Shown here: positions 21,875 through 32,782 of the stretch, piece after piece | How positions within the stretch are numbered: position 1 is the first letter of the stretch | How the letters are laid out: each line of letters starts with the position of its first letter | DNA from: Trichobilharzia regenti | Taxonomy: Eukaryota; Platyhelminthes; Trematoda; Strigeidida; Schistosomatidae | NCBI GenBank assembly: GCA_944472135.2 | Contig: OX235267.1 | Coordinates: 22,303,452-22,367,451 of the forward strand | Direction: 5' to 3' | Length of the DNA: 64,000 nt | Program-made: the position numbers and the translations under genes | The notes under the pieces: model-generated | Seen by the model: only the letters and a program-made list of their open reading frames with translations | Database searches by the model: none | Told to the model about the DNA's origin: nothing

Positions 21875-22940
21875 AGAGAACAGATGTTTCATCCCATCTT
21901 AGGACTCTGCAACAATAAATAACCACGTTCTCACTAGGAATTAAAACCTGGACTGTCAGACAACTAAGTATTATCATTTAGCAACTGAAGTAGAGGCCAG
22001 TGACTCGTAGATCTTGACTGTTGTCAGTGTCACCATATAGTAGTATGGCCGTAAAATAACATCACTGAGTTAGTTTCTATCCTTTCACTTGACTCAGTGA
22101 AAGCGTATGGTCATGACTTTTCATGACTTACATCTTCAAGCTCGACTTGCATTAGGGTTGGTTAGATAGAAGTCAGTTTAAAACGTTCATAACTGACTGA
22201 AATACAAAATCTGGCTGAGATTTATACATGTTAGTAACATGAATCAACCTATCATTCGAATAAATACAGTTATTAGACAGAAGACAAGTAGTTCAGTTAT
22301 CTATACAGTAAATTCAAAAACATATTTAAGGCCCCTCTCTGATGCCACTGTTAGTCAATACCAAATAAAGAAGTATTATCGAATTTCTAAGGTGTGGCTT
22401 TATCACATATCACCGCTAATTTTAACATCGTAATCCATTGCTATGGTGATATAATGACAAGCTGTGTTTTTTGTATACCATTTAAATCAAAGTTTGCATT
22501 TAAATTTTCTTCTGGCATGCATATTATCGATGACATTATATTCTTGAACTGCGTTACTTTTGGTGCACTTTTATCAGAAAATGTTGTTTGATACCGATAT
22601 TTGCACAACGCAGTTTATTAAAAGTGGTAGCAGATTCAAAAGTTAAACGTATATTATTGAATTTTCAGAAAATCATACTGGTATATTTTGGCCTATTCAC
22701 ATTACTGAAATGCCCTAATACTCACCGGATAAGGCAGGCGGCGTCACTTTAGAAAAGAAATATTCCACATAATCAGCCATCACTAAGACAGTTCAATCAC
22801 TCCTTGTTCTATTTCCGTTATATATGTATTCTGGAAATCAGTTGATTTCTACTGCATTTTTATTTCGGCAATCTTTAATAGAGTAAATAATTTAAAATAT
22901 ACATTTGCTGCTTATTAGCCAACCACTGCGGTACAAATAA
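21875..22940. other. Stretch without a recognisable feature
   Basis: AT-rich; no supported exon or shared repeat. Confidence 0.5.
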
Positions 22941-22944
22941 TCTG

Positions 22945-23435
22945 TATTAGATGGTTGGAGGCAATCGGCAGGAAGCCTTGGACCTAAGTTTCGTGCTAGT
23001 TGGCTTGACTGGTAGAATACAGTCTGCAGTGAAGATAGGACCAGACATATTACACTAGTTACTGACTAGTGTGCAATCAAAAAAGTATACCCAATACAGT
23101 CCTACAGGAGGTCAGTCGCGAGCCTGAATGGCTCAGTGGTAACGTCTCTGACTGCAGAACTGGGTGACGCAGGTTCGAATCTCAAAAGGGACATGGGTTC
23201 ATTCAAGATTGCAGATACGCCTTGGTGATGAGTGCCAACTAGCACGAAATCTAGGTCCAAGGCTTCCTGACGATTGCCTCCAACAATCTAATACCAACAT
23301 CTCACAGTTCGCCGTAATGGCGAGCCACCTAGCATGGTGGCCACATTGCAAGCTTGACTGATAGAATTCAGTCTGCAGTGAAGATAGGACTAGACACACT
23401 ACACTAGCTACTGACTAGTATGCAATCAAAAAACA
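22945..23435 (+). mobile_element. SINE family C, long copy with duplicated tail
   Basis: The tRNA-like head has the A box TGGCTCAGTGG (from about 23129) and B box GGTTCGAATCTC (about 23172-23183). Then come the hammerhead fold (23219-23263) and the tail GCGAGCCACCTAGCATGGTG ... GACTGATAGAATTCAGTCTG ... GTATGCAATCAAAAA. The tail segment also occurs in front of the head (about 23003-23082), and the first 55 bases are an inverted copy of the segment after the hammerhead (GATGGTTGGAGGCAATCGGC). The element is therefore bordered by both direct and inverted copies of its own parts. Confidence 0.7.
23219..23263 (+). ncRNA. Hammerhead-like motif, family C
   Basis: Stem I is GCCTTG (23219-23224) with CAAGGC (23258-23263), core GTGATGA (23225-23231), stem II GTGC with GCAC (23232-23235, 23242-23245; loop CAACTA), GAAA (23246-23249), stem III TCTAGG (23250-23255), and cleavage position C23257 after T23256. 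The fold is complete. Position 3 is G, shared by both arms of the 8-kb copy, so the change predates these insertions. Confidence 0.66.
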
Positions 23436-23439
23436 AATA

Positions 23440-24220
23440 ATCTGTGTTTAATTTCAGAAAGCACTTGGTTATCAATGTAAAGTTATTGATGATGAATAGT
23501 TTGTTCACTAGTCATAACTTAATTTCACCTCAGTTACCCAAACGTTTCAAATCTATGAACTCTAAGTGTAGTGACAACCAAGAGACAGCTGTATGTGTGT
23601 AATTCCCATGATAGTATTTAGAAAGGTTTATTGATTGAATTAAAAGTAGTCTACAGCATAGTTTCGTGTTTCACGTGTTAGATTGATGTCCAAATAACCA
23701 AGACGCTCCTGGTCTAAGTCATTCTACTGTAATTGATGTTTTCGTTTTGACACGTATATAAAGTTTCACCAACACTTGATAGGAGTTACAAGAATTTATC
23801 TGCATAGTAATACTACACATTTCATCAATTAACTTTGAACGAAACAAATATGTATTCTCTACATTATGCGTGGTAAGAATTGTTGTTAATTTTTGAGATA
23901 TGAGAAATATGATTGGTTGGTATACTACTTCAAGGTTATGTATGGTAAACTAATAAAGGTTGATTTAATCTAAACTTTATTGATATTTTTCTTTATAGCA
24001 AACACACACTACGCGTAAGTTTTACATTTTACATGAATTCACCTTTAGATATTCAACATTTGTCTCCTTTAGTAAGTTCACTGTGTGTAAAATAAGTTTT
24101 ATCTAACTTAGTATATCTTGTATGACTGAAAAAGGCCAAGATTAGATGATAGTCACTGGAAAACGTCTCTGAAGTGATCATGTTTATAACTTCAAATCAG
24201 AGTTAACATTTCCATTATAT
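23440..24220. other. Stretch without a recognisable feature
   Basis: AT-rich; no supported gene. Confidence 0.5.
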
Positions 24221-24224
24221 ACAT

Positions 24225-24480
24225 ATATTTCTTTGCACTCTGGGTGGAAGACAAGGCTTCCAGCTTTGAACATCCACTAACGGCGATGTTGTTTGTTTGA
24301 GGGGGCTACCATTCCGTATTACTTATTTTGCGTTTCTATCAGAAGCTGCTGTTTCAAGCTTTGAAGTTTCATTATCGGTGGAGTTCCTTTTATGCAGTAG
24401 GCTTGACAGTTTCAGACACAGCCTTCTCTCTTTTCCAGGCTTAGTAGCGGTTAGTAAATTAGCCGAGCTTTAAAAGTGCG
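24225..24480 (-). mobile_element. SINE family A variant (degenerate)
   Basis: It has a tail-like start (TTTGCACTCTGGGTGGAAGA), the TTTCAAGCTTTGAAG hairpin region, TTTTATGCAG, and a CCTTCTCTCTTTTCCAGGC body in minus orientation. It is weakly conserved; the adjacent 24485-24715 copy has the opposite orientation. Confidence 0.5.
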
Positions 24481-24484
24481 GCCT

Positions 24485-24805
24485 GGTGCGTCGATGGTTT
24501 AGTGGTAGTACACTCACCGATCGCCCACACGATCTGGAGCTCGATACGTGCTCGATGCACTACTAGGCCCCTCTTGGCCCGTAGTAAGTTCAGTAAAGAG
24601 GGGAAGTTGGGCGTCAGGTCGACAGTCTCATCCAGTAAAAGAACACCACTTCTACTGAAACTGTAGTTCTACAGCTTAAAGCCCCTTTTTCCACTCGGGA
24701 CGCAAGGGAATAAAAATCATAGGAATGCATCGACTAGGAACTGAACCTGGATCTCTTGGATGTCTGGTAAGCACCCTACCATTAAACCATCTACACATTC
24801 ATAAG
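24485..24805. mobile_element. SINE family A variant pair
   Basis: A plus-strand copy at 24485-24715 starts GGTGCGTCGATGGTTTAGTG and ends in AAAGCCCC...CGGGACGCAAGGGAATAAAA. A short tRNA-like head in minus orientation follows at 24725-24800 (TGGTTTAATGG-type A box and GGTTCAGTTCC-type B box when read on minus). Confidence 0.62.
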
Positions 24806-24964
24806 TGTTTCCTTATATATATCTAAAGCAGCTATTGCCGAATTCTTCTCGCATCTTGTCCACACTATTATTTATGCTTTTGTATTCAGATAGTTAAGTA
24901 TACAAACTTTAGATCGTTGTCTTGAAATTCTCACTGTGACACCGCAATAGTATCGTTTGCTTTT

Positions 24965-25190
24965 TTTCTTTTCCTTCACGTTACCAATGGAACATAGGGC
25001 TTCAAGCTGGAGGCTTGAAGTTTCTGTAGCAGTGTTTATTTTTACAGGATGGGGTTGCTAAACTCATGCCTAACCTTTACTAGACTTATTACTGAATAAG
25101 TGAGGTAAAGGAGTGGGTCGGCCGGTGATCGAACCCAGGACCATGTGCACGGTCGGCGAGCATGCTAACCACTGTACCTAGCTGAGGAAA
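24965..25190 (-). mobile_element. SINE family A, near-complete copy
   Basis: Tail (CTTCACGTTACCAATGGAAC), hairpin (CTTCAAGC-TGGAG-GCTTGAAG), body and head (GGTCGGCCGGTGATCGAACC...CACTGTACC) are all present on the minus strand, closely matching 14845-15085. Confidence 0.76.
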
Positions 25191-25194
25191 ATAA

Positions 25195-26569
25195 AATTGC
25201 CGGAGATATTTTCTGCTTATTCTCTCTTATGTTTTACTCTATATTTGAAGATTATTAAGAGACCCTTTACAGTGAAGAGATTTAGTGGATTTTTGATTTA
25301 CTACACTAATCCTTAATCTTCCCTGGATTACTTTATAAAGAATTCGTCGCATTACAAAGCTTAGAGAACATTTTGAAATAACAGAGATTTTTAGCTCAGT
25401 TGGATGGTTTGGATGTAGTTGCCTTCTCTGAGCTGAATAGTTTAGTCGCGAAGCTCACACTGTCCTTCTAAACAATATCTTCAGCGCAGACTTCAATATG
25501 AAGTGAACTTATTTGAATTCTGAACGAGTGATGTGACTGTATCGCCTGACAACCTTTCATCTTGATTGGCTGTTAATCCACAGTTACTGTTGAGCCATTT
25601 TATTGCCATGGTGTTTGACTTTTTTTGTCATGTTAGTTGTTCTTTATTAGTTGATAACTTTTATCTCTGATAACGTATCTGTTTGGTTGTTGATTGACTT
25701 ATCTGAGTACCAGGTTATTGGGAATACTGTGGCGTTTTTTATGTGTCCACTGTTTGAAATTTCTAAGTTTTCCTAGTCAAACTGTTGTCAGTAGTTGGCT
25801 ACATGTATTGATATGAGTTATTGCATGTCGTGTCTTTTGACAGCCAACTTATGTTCATGAACTCGAAGTTGAAGGGAATGCCCGCTTTGACTAAAATAGT
25901 GCTTATAACAATTTATGCAATTTATCTGGTAGATGGTGTTGATCTTTTCGTCTTCTGCAGATGCAACGACTCAGCTGCGATTAACAGACACATTCTCATA
26001 GATCAAATTTATCAACTAATAAAGAGTAAGCCACTTGACAAAAGAAAGTCAATAAAAACGATCACTACTGGTGTAAATTAACAATCAATCACTACAGAGG
26101 TATTGAAGAGATACAGTTATTGAGATTGCAGATAGATCCATTTGATATTGAAGTTTACACCGAAAATATTGTCTAGATGAAAAATAAGAGCTTGGTGACC
26201 CAAACTACTTAGATCAGAAAAAGCAACCAAATCAAAAACTCATTCCCCCTTTATTGTCATTCAGCTGTGTTGTATGCCTGTAATGTACCAAATAGAGTTT
26301 AGTGATTTCGTCAAACCAGTGAGTGACACGAGACTTACTAATTCTCATGGTGATTCTGTTTGATTTACACAAAGCTGCCTATTGCAATAACACAAGCTTT
26401 ATATTTGATTGGTTCATTGACTTGTAGTTACGGTTAACGAAGTGTTATAGCGTCACCTAATTAGTTGATCACGTGGAACTCTTTCAACCTGCCACGTGAT
26501 ATACCATCATCTTAAGAATTTTTCTGAGTGGATTAATCATACTATACATTATTCGCGATATGAATAGTC

Positions 26570-26570
<1 letters not shown>
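25195..26570. other. Stretch without a recognisable gene
   Basis: AT-rich. Bases 25385-25480 faintly resemble the start of the Penelope tail seen at 44865-44930 (TTCTCTGAGCTGAATAGTTT). The open frame 25821-26081 has no family signature or splice context that I can defend. Confidence 0.45.

Positions 26571-26572
<2 letters not shown>

Positions 26573-26603
<31 letters not shown>
26573..26603. repeat. (AT)n microsatellite next to a Penelope terminus
   Basis: About 31 bases of pure AT dinucleotide, 17 bases before the left inverted terminus of the Penelope-like element. Confidence 0.9.
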
Positions 26604-26606
<3 letters not shown>

Positions 26607-26948
26607 AATTTTCGAATGTGTATTAACTCCATTATGGATAAGAATTTATTTTGATAAATCATACAGTGTTGTACCTGATGACGTTTCGAGCACGAATTAT
26701 TGCTCATAATCATATCAAGTCACTCATACAGCTTTTTTGCTTCATGTATTTACATATGTAAAATCGATTAGACATCTAAATAAAATCAATATAAGATAAT
26801 AGAAGAGTCCAGAAATACACCATGTGAATTATCAAAACACTTAGTTCTAATACTATGTCCCATTAGAAATCATTCAAACTCCAGGCTAAGTAATTCATAT
26901 GAAATGAAAAGGAAACCAAATAACATTTAATTAGAAAATAATGAAAAA

Positions 26949-27523
26949 ATGGTTAGTTTTGACATAACTAGTCTTTACACTAATATACCAATCAATATGG
27001 CCTTAGAAACGGTGAAAAGAGAACTAACTTCTGTTCCCGAACTTAGTCATAGGACACAGCTGTCCATTGAGAAAATTATTTTAGGAATTCAGTTATGTTT
27101 CATATCTACTATCTTTAAATTCCAGGGAAAATACAATAAACAGACAGATGGTGTAGCAATGGGATCACCAATACCCCACATCGTAGCAGATATCTTTATC
27201 GACAACTAGGGAAGTATGGCTCCTAATACATTTAATCCTACTCCAAAATATGGTGGAGATATGTGGATGTCACCTTCACAATGTTACAAACAGAACATAT
27301 CTCTAGCTTCTTGATACATATAAACTCACTTGTAAAGGGAATAAAATTCACATTTGAGTTGGAAAATAAACAAGGAGAATTAGTTATGTTATACGGTAAA
27401 ATGAAACGAACAGAAAAAGGTAGACTGCACACTAGAGTTTATAAAAAGCCAACGCATTCTAACAGATATTTAGACTTTAATACATCTCATCCGTTATCTC
27501 TCTGTGAAGGCACGCTTAGTTAA
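26949..27523 (+). pseudogene. Penelope-like reverse transcriptase, broken
   Basis: The first frame has RT motif A as VSFDITSLYTNIP and the motif B region as DGVAMGSPIPH with ADIFIDN. After a stop at 27207-27209 and a shift, RYVDVT (about 27257-27274) replaces the expected catalytic Tyr-x-Asp-Asp, so the second Asp is Val. The next frame reads KGIKFTFELENKQG, then RVYKKPTHSNRYLDF. There is no residual RT activity. Confidence 0.78.
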
Positions 27524-27859
27524 CTGTTTAACAAACCGAGCGATAGCACTAAGGAGCACAACAAAAACCCTAAGTGGTGAACTGAAACAGATAGAAGAGG
27601 AAGCGTTGGTGTTAAATAACTAACCATCTTATAAAATTCATTAGGAATATCAAAAAAGGTCAAAAGCAAAATCAAAATAATGGTGAAACTAGTAATGATA
27701 GCATAAATAAGAGAGAATATAAGTCATCTACAGTTATACCATCTAAGGAGGGGACATCTGAGGCCCTAAATAGGATTCTCAATAAAGCAGGAATTAGGGT
27801 GGCACTCAAACCTACAAACTCACTCAGAGACAAGCTCTGTAGGCTAAAGGACCCAGTAG

Positions 27860-28249
27860 AGACAAATAAACAAAATAATATAATTTACAAAATGCCTTGC
27901 AATGACTCTGAGTTAAGTCAACTACATAGGTCAGACTAGTAGATCGTGAGTAGTGAGATTGTCAGAACATAAGAAATTAGCTAAGGTTGGAATGATTGAT
28001 CACACGAAGATAAGTAATTTAGAAAACAACTCAGCCATAGCACTACATACACTAATACACAACCACACAATAGGGTGGGACAGAGTCAAAATTCTAAAAA
28101 GTATTATAGGTAGGTGGAGAGAGAGATTGATTATTGAATCCTGGTTCATTGAGTCTACAGGCAGCACATGCAGCAGAAATGACTCAATGCAAATACCAGA
28201 GATATGGAAGATATTATTACCACCAGTCAAATCAGAGAATCATAAATAA
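27860..28249 (+). pseudogene. Penelope-like GIY-YIG endonuclease end, broken
   Basis: A degraded GIY-YIG core occurs at about 27890-27940 (MPCNDSELSQ; TACATAGGTCAGACT would code Tyr-Ile-Gly-Gln-Thr in a different frame, and stops follow). Then 27953-28249 reads RLSEHKKLAKVG, NNSAIALHTLIHNHTIGWDR and WRERLIIESWFIES. The last part is well kept and matches the minus-strand copy at 41.5-41.85 kb. Confidence 0.74.
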
Positions 28250-28774
28250 CGTTAAAATGTATTTAATTCACATTGTAATAATCTAACAAGTAACTTATTT
28301 TTACTGTAAAAAACATCTGACTTCCGATCTGATTTTATTTGATTGGTAACACTAATGTTATTTCTGAATGTACTTTATCTTACATTGATTTTATTCAGAT
28401 GTCTAATCAATTTTACATATACAAAAATGAGGTAAAAAAGTTGTATGAGTGACTTGATATGGTTATGAGTATTAATTTGTGCTCGAAATGTCGTCAGGAA
28501 ATATTACTGTACAACACTGTGTGATTTATCAAAATAAAATCTTATCTATAATGGAGTTATACTCTACCACAGTGCCCAAGTTTTATGCTTATATGAATAA
28601 TACAGAAGGTGTATTAATTTTGTTGAGATTACAGCTACATTTTGGTGACCACTAGTGAAGTGTGTTTTGAAACTAGACGAATACAACTACTTAGGGATAT
28701 CTGTGTGTCAAACAATTTCAGCTTGTATTCTTTTCGATAACTTCTTCACCAGGTTCTATAGTTACATGTCCATA

Positions 28775-28965
28775 ATAATTAAAAAAAGTATTTTTTACAG
28801 GATTTCATCATGAGCTGACATCGTTTAGAGAACCACTGGAAAACCTGAGAGTATTGAACAACTGTGTCGTCTCAGCTTAGGACTCCTCACAGTTCTCACC
28901 CACCGGGTTTAGAATCCAGGATCTTCTGGTGACAAGGCGAGCTCGTAGACCATTCCATGTCTTGA
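28775..28965 (-). mobile_element. SINE family B copy
   Basis: Minus orientation: GACAAGGCGAGCTCGTAGAC head, GGGTTTAGAATCCAGGATC B box region, decayed hammerhead (core GTGAGGA, GTCC kept, GAAA changed to GACA), and tail CATGAGCTGACATCGTTTAG. Confidence 0.66.
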
Positions 28966-28969
28966 CTTC

Positions 28970-30445
28970 TTCTGTTACAGCAAGTCAGGATAGGAATATT
29001 GGATACATCTGTTCCCCTTTGAACACAGATCTCCGGTTGTCTTAAGCTGATTTAAATGGTCTCTCTTGTGTTGGAGTGATCTGAACTTGGAGGCTTTTGG
29101 TTATTTATTCAGTAATCGGTAGATGATAAAAAAAACTCTTCAATACCATCTTTCGAGCCTGTTTGAACGACGTGATCTAATATGCGACCATTGATGGTTT
29201 TATTTACGCCACTATATAACTTCACTCGTAGGTGATGTGATGCCCAGCTGCAACTGATATTTTCCACGTGAATATTTGTTATTCCGAAACTGAAAAACAA
29301 AGTGCCTAGACTAGCTACCTCTTATAAATCATAGACGAGAATGATGTTAAATTATCAATCTTCACAATTCTGTGATAACTCTGATGACATTCCCACTAAC
29401 CAACACAACGAAATTTGTTGTCACTGAAGCAGAATGAATATATCCCTTCTGTAAAGTTAATTATCTAAAAGACACAAAGAAGAATGTGTTAGTTGAACTC
29501 CCGGGTGAAGGAGAAGTTTATCGAAGGTAGTACACAAAAGTATCGTGAAGTTTTGTTACTTTAGACTATTCTACTGTGAAATCACCGGTCACCGACAGTA
29601 TGAAAGAACTAGTGAGGGAAAGTAATTCGAATGTGAGTTATAAACTCAACTGTGTCTGAAAAAGAATATATATATATATATATCGAAAGACTGGAAAGAG
29701 TATTTTGAAATAATTCCTGCGGAACTGAAGATAATGCTACTGGTGGCATTAGTTTTACACACAGGTAGTAGGATACACTTTGCTGCAGAGTTACATGCAT
29801 ATAAAGTAGTAATTTACAAAGTTTAACTTGATTTGTGCTTGCGAAAATACGGTGAACTTTGCGTTATTTTACTTATCTGTGATTTTATTCAGTATCATTT
29901 TCAACCATATGGTTCTTTGGTCTTCGCCTCTTGAAACAGTTATCGACTTTCCGTAGCTCAGCTTTTTCTGCAAGTTATAAATAAGTAATATCCAACTGCC
30001 CTGAAAGAAAAAATCACTGTCTTATGCTTCTTAAATTGCATTAACAGTCTGTGACGAATTTTATCTTGACATGTCCCTCAGGTTTTCCATCTTTTAATTA
30101 ACTTCTCACGTCAGGTTTTAGACAGTGAGATATAAAATCGAATTTTTTTAAACATTCTGTACTCTGATCACACATCTCCAGGAGATTTTTTATGACAAAT
30201 TATTATTTGTGGTAAAGTTTACCGGATGGACTGTCATGTTGATATACACTGTGTGTTTCTTTTATTGTTTTATTCGACTAGATAAGGAATTCAAAGCAAA
30301 ATTTACAACAATAGTCTGTTCAATAGTATTTAAGCTGTTTACTAAATATCTATTGTTTCATCATTTTAAATCATCAACGTTGAATTGAGTCCAGTATGTA
30401 ACCATATTTATCATGGTCTTGAATATTTATCATAATTGCGTATTA
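28970..30445. other. Stretch without a recognisable feature
   Basis: AT-rich, with a short (AT) run at about 29666-29684. No supported exon. Confidence 0.5.
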
Positions 30446-30449
30446 TTCT

Positions 30450-30625
30450 CAGAGGTTCTAAGTGCATCATAGGGCTTCGGCAGCACATCTCTATTTCATC
30501 CTGTTCACCGTAGTCCTATTTAGCTGACTCTATGATTGCCCATAAGCTTTCATCTTCTCCTCCTACGATCTCCTCCATGTCACCCTTGGATGCCCGATTC
30601 CTCGTCTCCCATTTAGGTTCCACTC
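30450..30625 (-). mobile_element. RTE-type LINE, extreme 3' fragment
   Basis: Minus-strand tail and C-terminal piece: GGGCATCCAAGGGTGACATGG, a WNLNGRRGIGHPRVTWRR-like frame (compare the RTE Arg-rich GRPRTTWRR region) and the CATGATGCACTTAGAACC tail. Confidence 0.66.
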
Positions 30626-31069
30626 AAAAACCCAACACTCCCCTTCACTTCTGAAAATATTTATTCTTTTAGATATCTCTTGCTTTTGAAAAAAATACTG
30701 AAGTATTTCTGGTTGTATTGGCTTCTGTGAGTTGAATGTTTCCACCATTCAGCTTCCCACTATCACTATCACGTTGATTTGGTGAAGAGATTCCGTAAGT
30801 CTCGACTAGTCTTGCATGTAACCGCTTGGTTTTGTTGTTCTATTGTTGTCGATGAAAATCCCATCATAATGAATAGTGTGTCCAGTTTTATCCTCCTTGC
30901 ATGCATGAGCATCAATAACAGTTTACTTGTTTATCATAAAGTAACTTCACTCATTACAGCACATCCGCCTGTATATCTGAATCAATTATATTACATAACC
31001 AGGTTTGATTTGATACCACTAGGATATGAGCAATAACAGAGCATATCTGGTGAAATACGTTACATTTAT

Positions 31070-31260
31070 GTACTATAGTCGAAGGTTCACAGGTATAACA
31101 CCCACAAACCACTTACATGGTCCAGGATTAGACTCCCGATTACCGCACTCCTAAGCTTCGTTTAGTCGACAGTAAGACAGGTAAAGAGGGAAGGTTAGGC
31201 GTGAAAAACAAACACCACTGGTACTGAAACTTCACAGCTTAAGCTTGAAAACTTCTCAGA
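31070..31260 (+). mobile_element. SINE family A variant (degenerate)
   Basis: ACTTACATGGTCCAGGATTA, CACTCCTAAGC, GGTAAAGAGGGAAGGTTAGG and AACACCACTGGTACTGAAAC follow the family A order. The head and tail are worn. Confidence 0.55.
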
Positions 31261-31264
31261 CATG

Positions 31265-32445
31265 ACTAACAAGCAACATTGATTGCTACAGACTAGCAAG
31301 AACTCTGAGGCCTCTCAAATACACACCTCAAAGAAAAGTTCACAATTTAATGCTAAAATATCTTAAAAAGTACATTATTTTATTGATATTGCGTGAACGT
31401 AGCAATGAACTATGACACCAATGTAAGCGTTGGGATTAGGAATAACTTGTCACCCCACTGGAAATCTGTGGGCATAAGATACGGGGAAAAGCCAATCTTG
31501 GATTGATGGGATAAAAAAAAGTATGAGAGGAGCCACAGTCAGCCAACAGTGAATAGATAAGTCAATACTTATGCAACTGATGCCAGCCAATGAACAGCAA
31601 CAAACCAGCAGTAATCAAGACATACATAAATACAGAGGCTATCAGTAATAAAAACAACAATAATAATAACAGCTTTATGCTGAACAGCGTTTATATAAAA
31701 TAAAGGATTTTCAGAAGAGTTTATTGTATGACATTTTCTCTCTTCCACCAGGATCTTCAGGTAAAATATTATTCGACAGCAGATCCTATGAAACGATGCC
31801 ACTTGACCTGAAGTGCAGACTAATCCATTATGTCATTTCATACCTCAGATATCTCATGTATTGGGATAAACTGACATCGACGATATTGCTTTCTCCCATG
31901 TTCAGTAGAAACTTGCGGATGAGCAGGTTGCATATGTTTTAAATACTCTCCAGAAAAAATGGTACTACTAGAGGACATATATTTCACTCGATTTAGACAA
32001 ACTGAATAAAAGAAATTATATGCAGCGTACTGATGCAGCTTCTCAGTAGCCGAAGTTTTAAGCAGGCCTCCGCTTTGTTGTTTTTCTTTGACTTTCAACA
32101 TTAGTATAATCCCCCCCTCCAACCAAGCCAACTGTAGATTATCTATAATTCCTTCTTGAAGCTAGTGCTTAAAGTGGTTATCTACAGTGATAGAGGAAAT
32201 AAAATCTGCAGTTTTTATTTTTCTCTATAATGAATCACGGTCTTTTTTTTAAAAAATAGAATGAGTATTTTAAACTGTGGTTTAGAAAGTTATACATATT
32301 GATCTAGGAGGCGAAGCATTTTTACTAATTCCTCGTTATAAATAACGTACTGTAAGCCGTTATTCACAGCAGACTGGTCGATTAATAGTCAATTAAATTT
32401 TCTTTTTTTTCTATAGTTTGGTTTGTAAGGGTTAGTTATGCTTTT
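31265..32445. other. Stretch without a recognisable feature
   Basis: AT-rich; several short open frames without family signature or splice context. A 5' exon or promoter for the gene at 32783 could lie here but is not visible. Confidence 0.45.
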
Positions 32446-32449
32446 TTGC

Positions 32450-32710
32450 GAGTTGATCACGGATTGATATCAGTTAGAGAACAATTGAAAACCATCACGG
32501 AGTACTGGACAGCTGCTGTTTCATCCTAGTTTGGGAATCATCGGGAGTACGCACCCACTGGGATTCGAACCCAGGACCTTCCGATTACAAGGCAAGCTCG
32601 AATCTCACTGGGTGCGTACTGCCGATGATTCCCAAAACTAGGATGAAATAGCAGCTGTCCAGTGCTCCCGTGGTGGTTTTCAATGGTTCTCTAACTGATA
32701 TCAATTAAAA
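32450..32710. mobile_element. SINE family B fold-back directly before the 438-codon gene
   Basis: The left arm (about 32466-32569) is a minus-oriented family B copy: GATATCAGTTAGAGAAC, TGGACAGCTGCTGTTTCATC, CGCACCCACTGGGATTCGAA. The right arm (about 32599-32703) is the same sequence inverted: CGAATCTCACTGGGTGCGTA, GATGAAATAGCAGCTGTCCA, TTCTCTAACTGATATC. The centre of about 29 bases (CCAGGACCTTCC, GGCAAGCT) is the middle of the tRNA-like head. The arms match over about 105 bp with only a few differences. Transcribed from either strand this would form a long RNA hairpin. It ends 49 bases before the splice acceptor of the gene. Confidence 0.78.
32616..32665 (+). ncRNA. Hammerhead-like motif, family B (right arm)
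   Basis: Stem I is GTACTG (32616-32621) with CAGTGC (32660-32665, one G.U pair). The core is CCGATGA (32622-32628; consensus CTGANGA), stem II is TTCC...GGAT with a mismatch at its base, and GAAA is at 32645-32648. Stem III is disturbed by extra bases before CAGCTGTC. It is probably inactive. The left arm holds the mirror version on the minus strand. Confidence 0.5.
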
Positions 32711-32729
32711 TTTCGCTTTCAGTGTTACT

Positions 32730-32758
32730 GTTACAGTCACTTTAATTTATATCTTTAG
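32730..32758 (+). promoter_or_regulatory. Splice acceptor 24 bases before the 438-codon ORF
   Basis: A T-rich tract (CACTTTAATTTATATCTTTAG) ends with AG at 32757-32758. Only 24 bases of leader then remain before the ATG at 32783, including an in-frame stop TGA at 32777-32779, so the ATG is the true first codon. Schistosomes add a spliced leader to many mRNAs. A lone acceptor close to the ATG could be a trans-splice site or the end of a 5' UTR intron; sequence alone does not separate the two. Confidence 0.5.
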
Positions 32759-32782
32759 CCTGAAAAGAAGGAAACCTGAGAA

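Larger units (their letters stand above)
26620..28562 (+). mobile_element. Penelope-like element with inverted termini
   Basis: The left terminus (26620-26800) and right terminus (28373-28562) are inverted copies of each other, about 185 bp and roughly 85% alike. Shared words include TAACTCCATTATGGATAAGA, CAGTGTTGTAC, TTTCGAGCACGAATTA, ATATCAAGTCACTCATAC and TTAGACATCTAAATAAAATC. Between them lie RT and GIY-YIG remnants in the plus orientation. Inverted or direct terminal copies are usual for Penelope-like elements. The N-terminal half is missing: coding sequence begins within 150 bases of the left terminus. Confidence 0.8.

Noticed and set aside
26655..26730. Hammerhead ribozyme in the Penelope-like terminus
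   Set aside because: On the minus strand a GAGC...GCTC stem followed by GAAACGTC is present, but the matching CTGANGA half is not; the plus strand has CTGATGACG but stem II then fails at its first pair. I could not build a full fold in any of the three copies.
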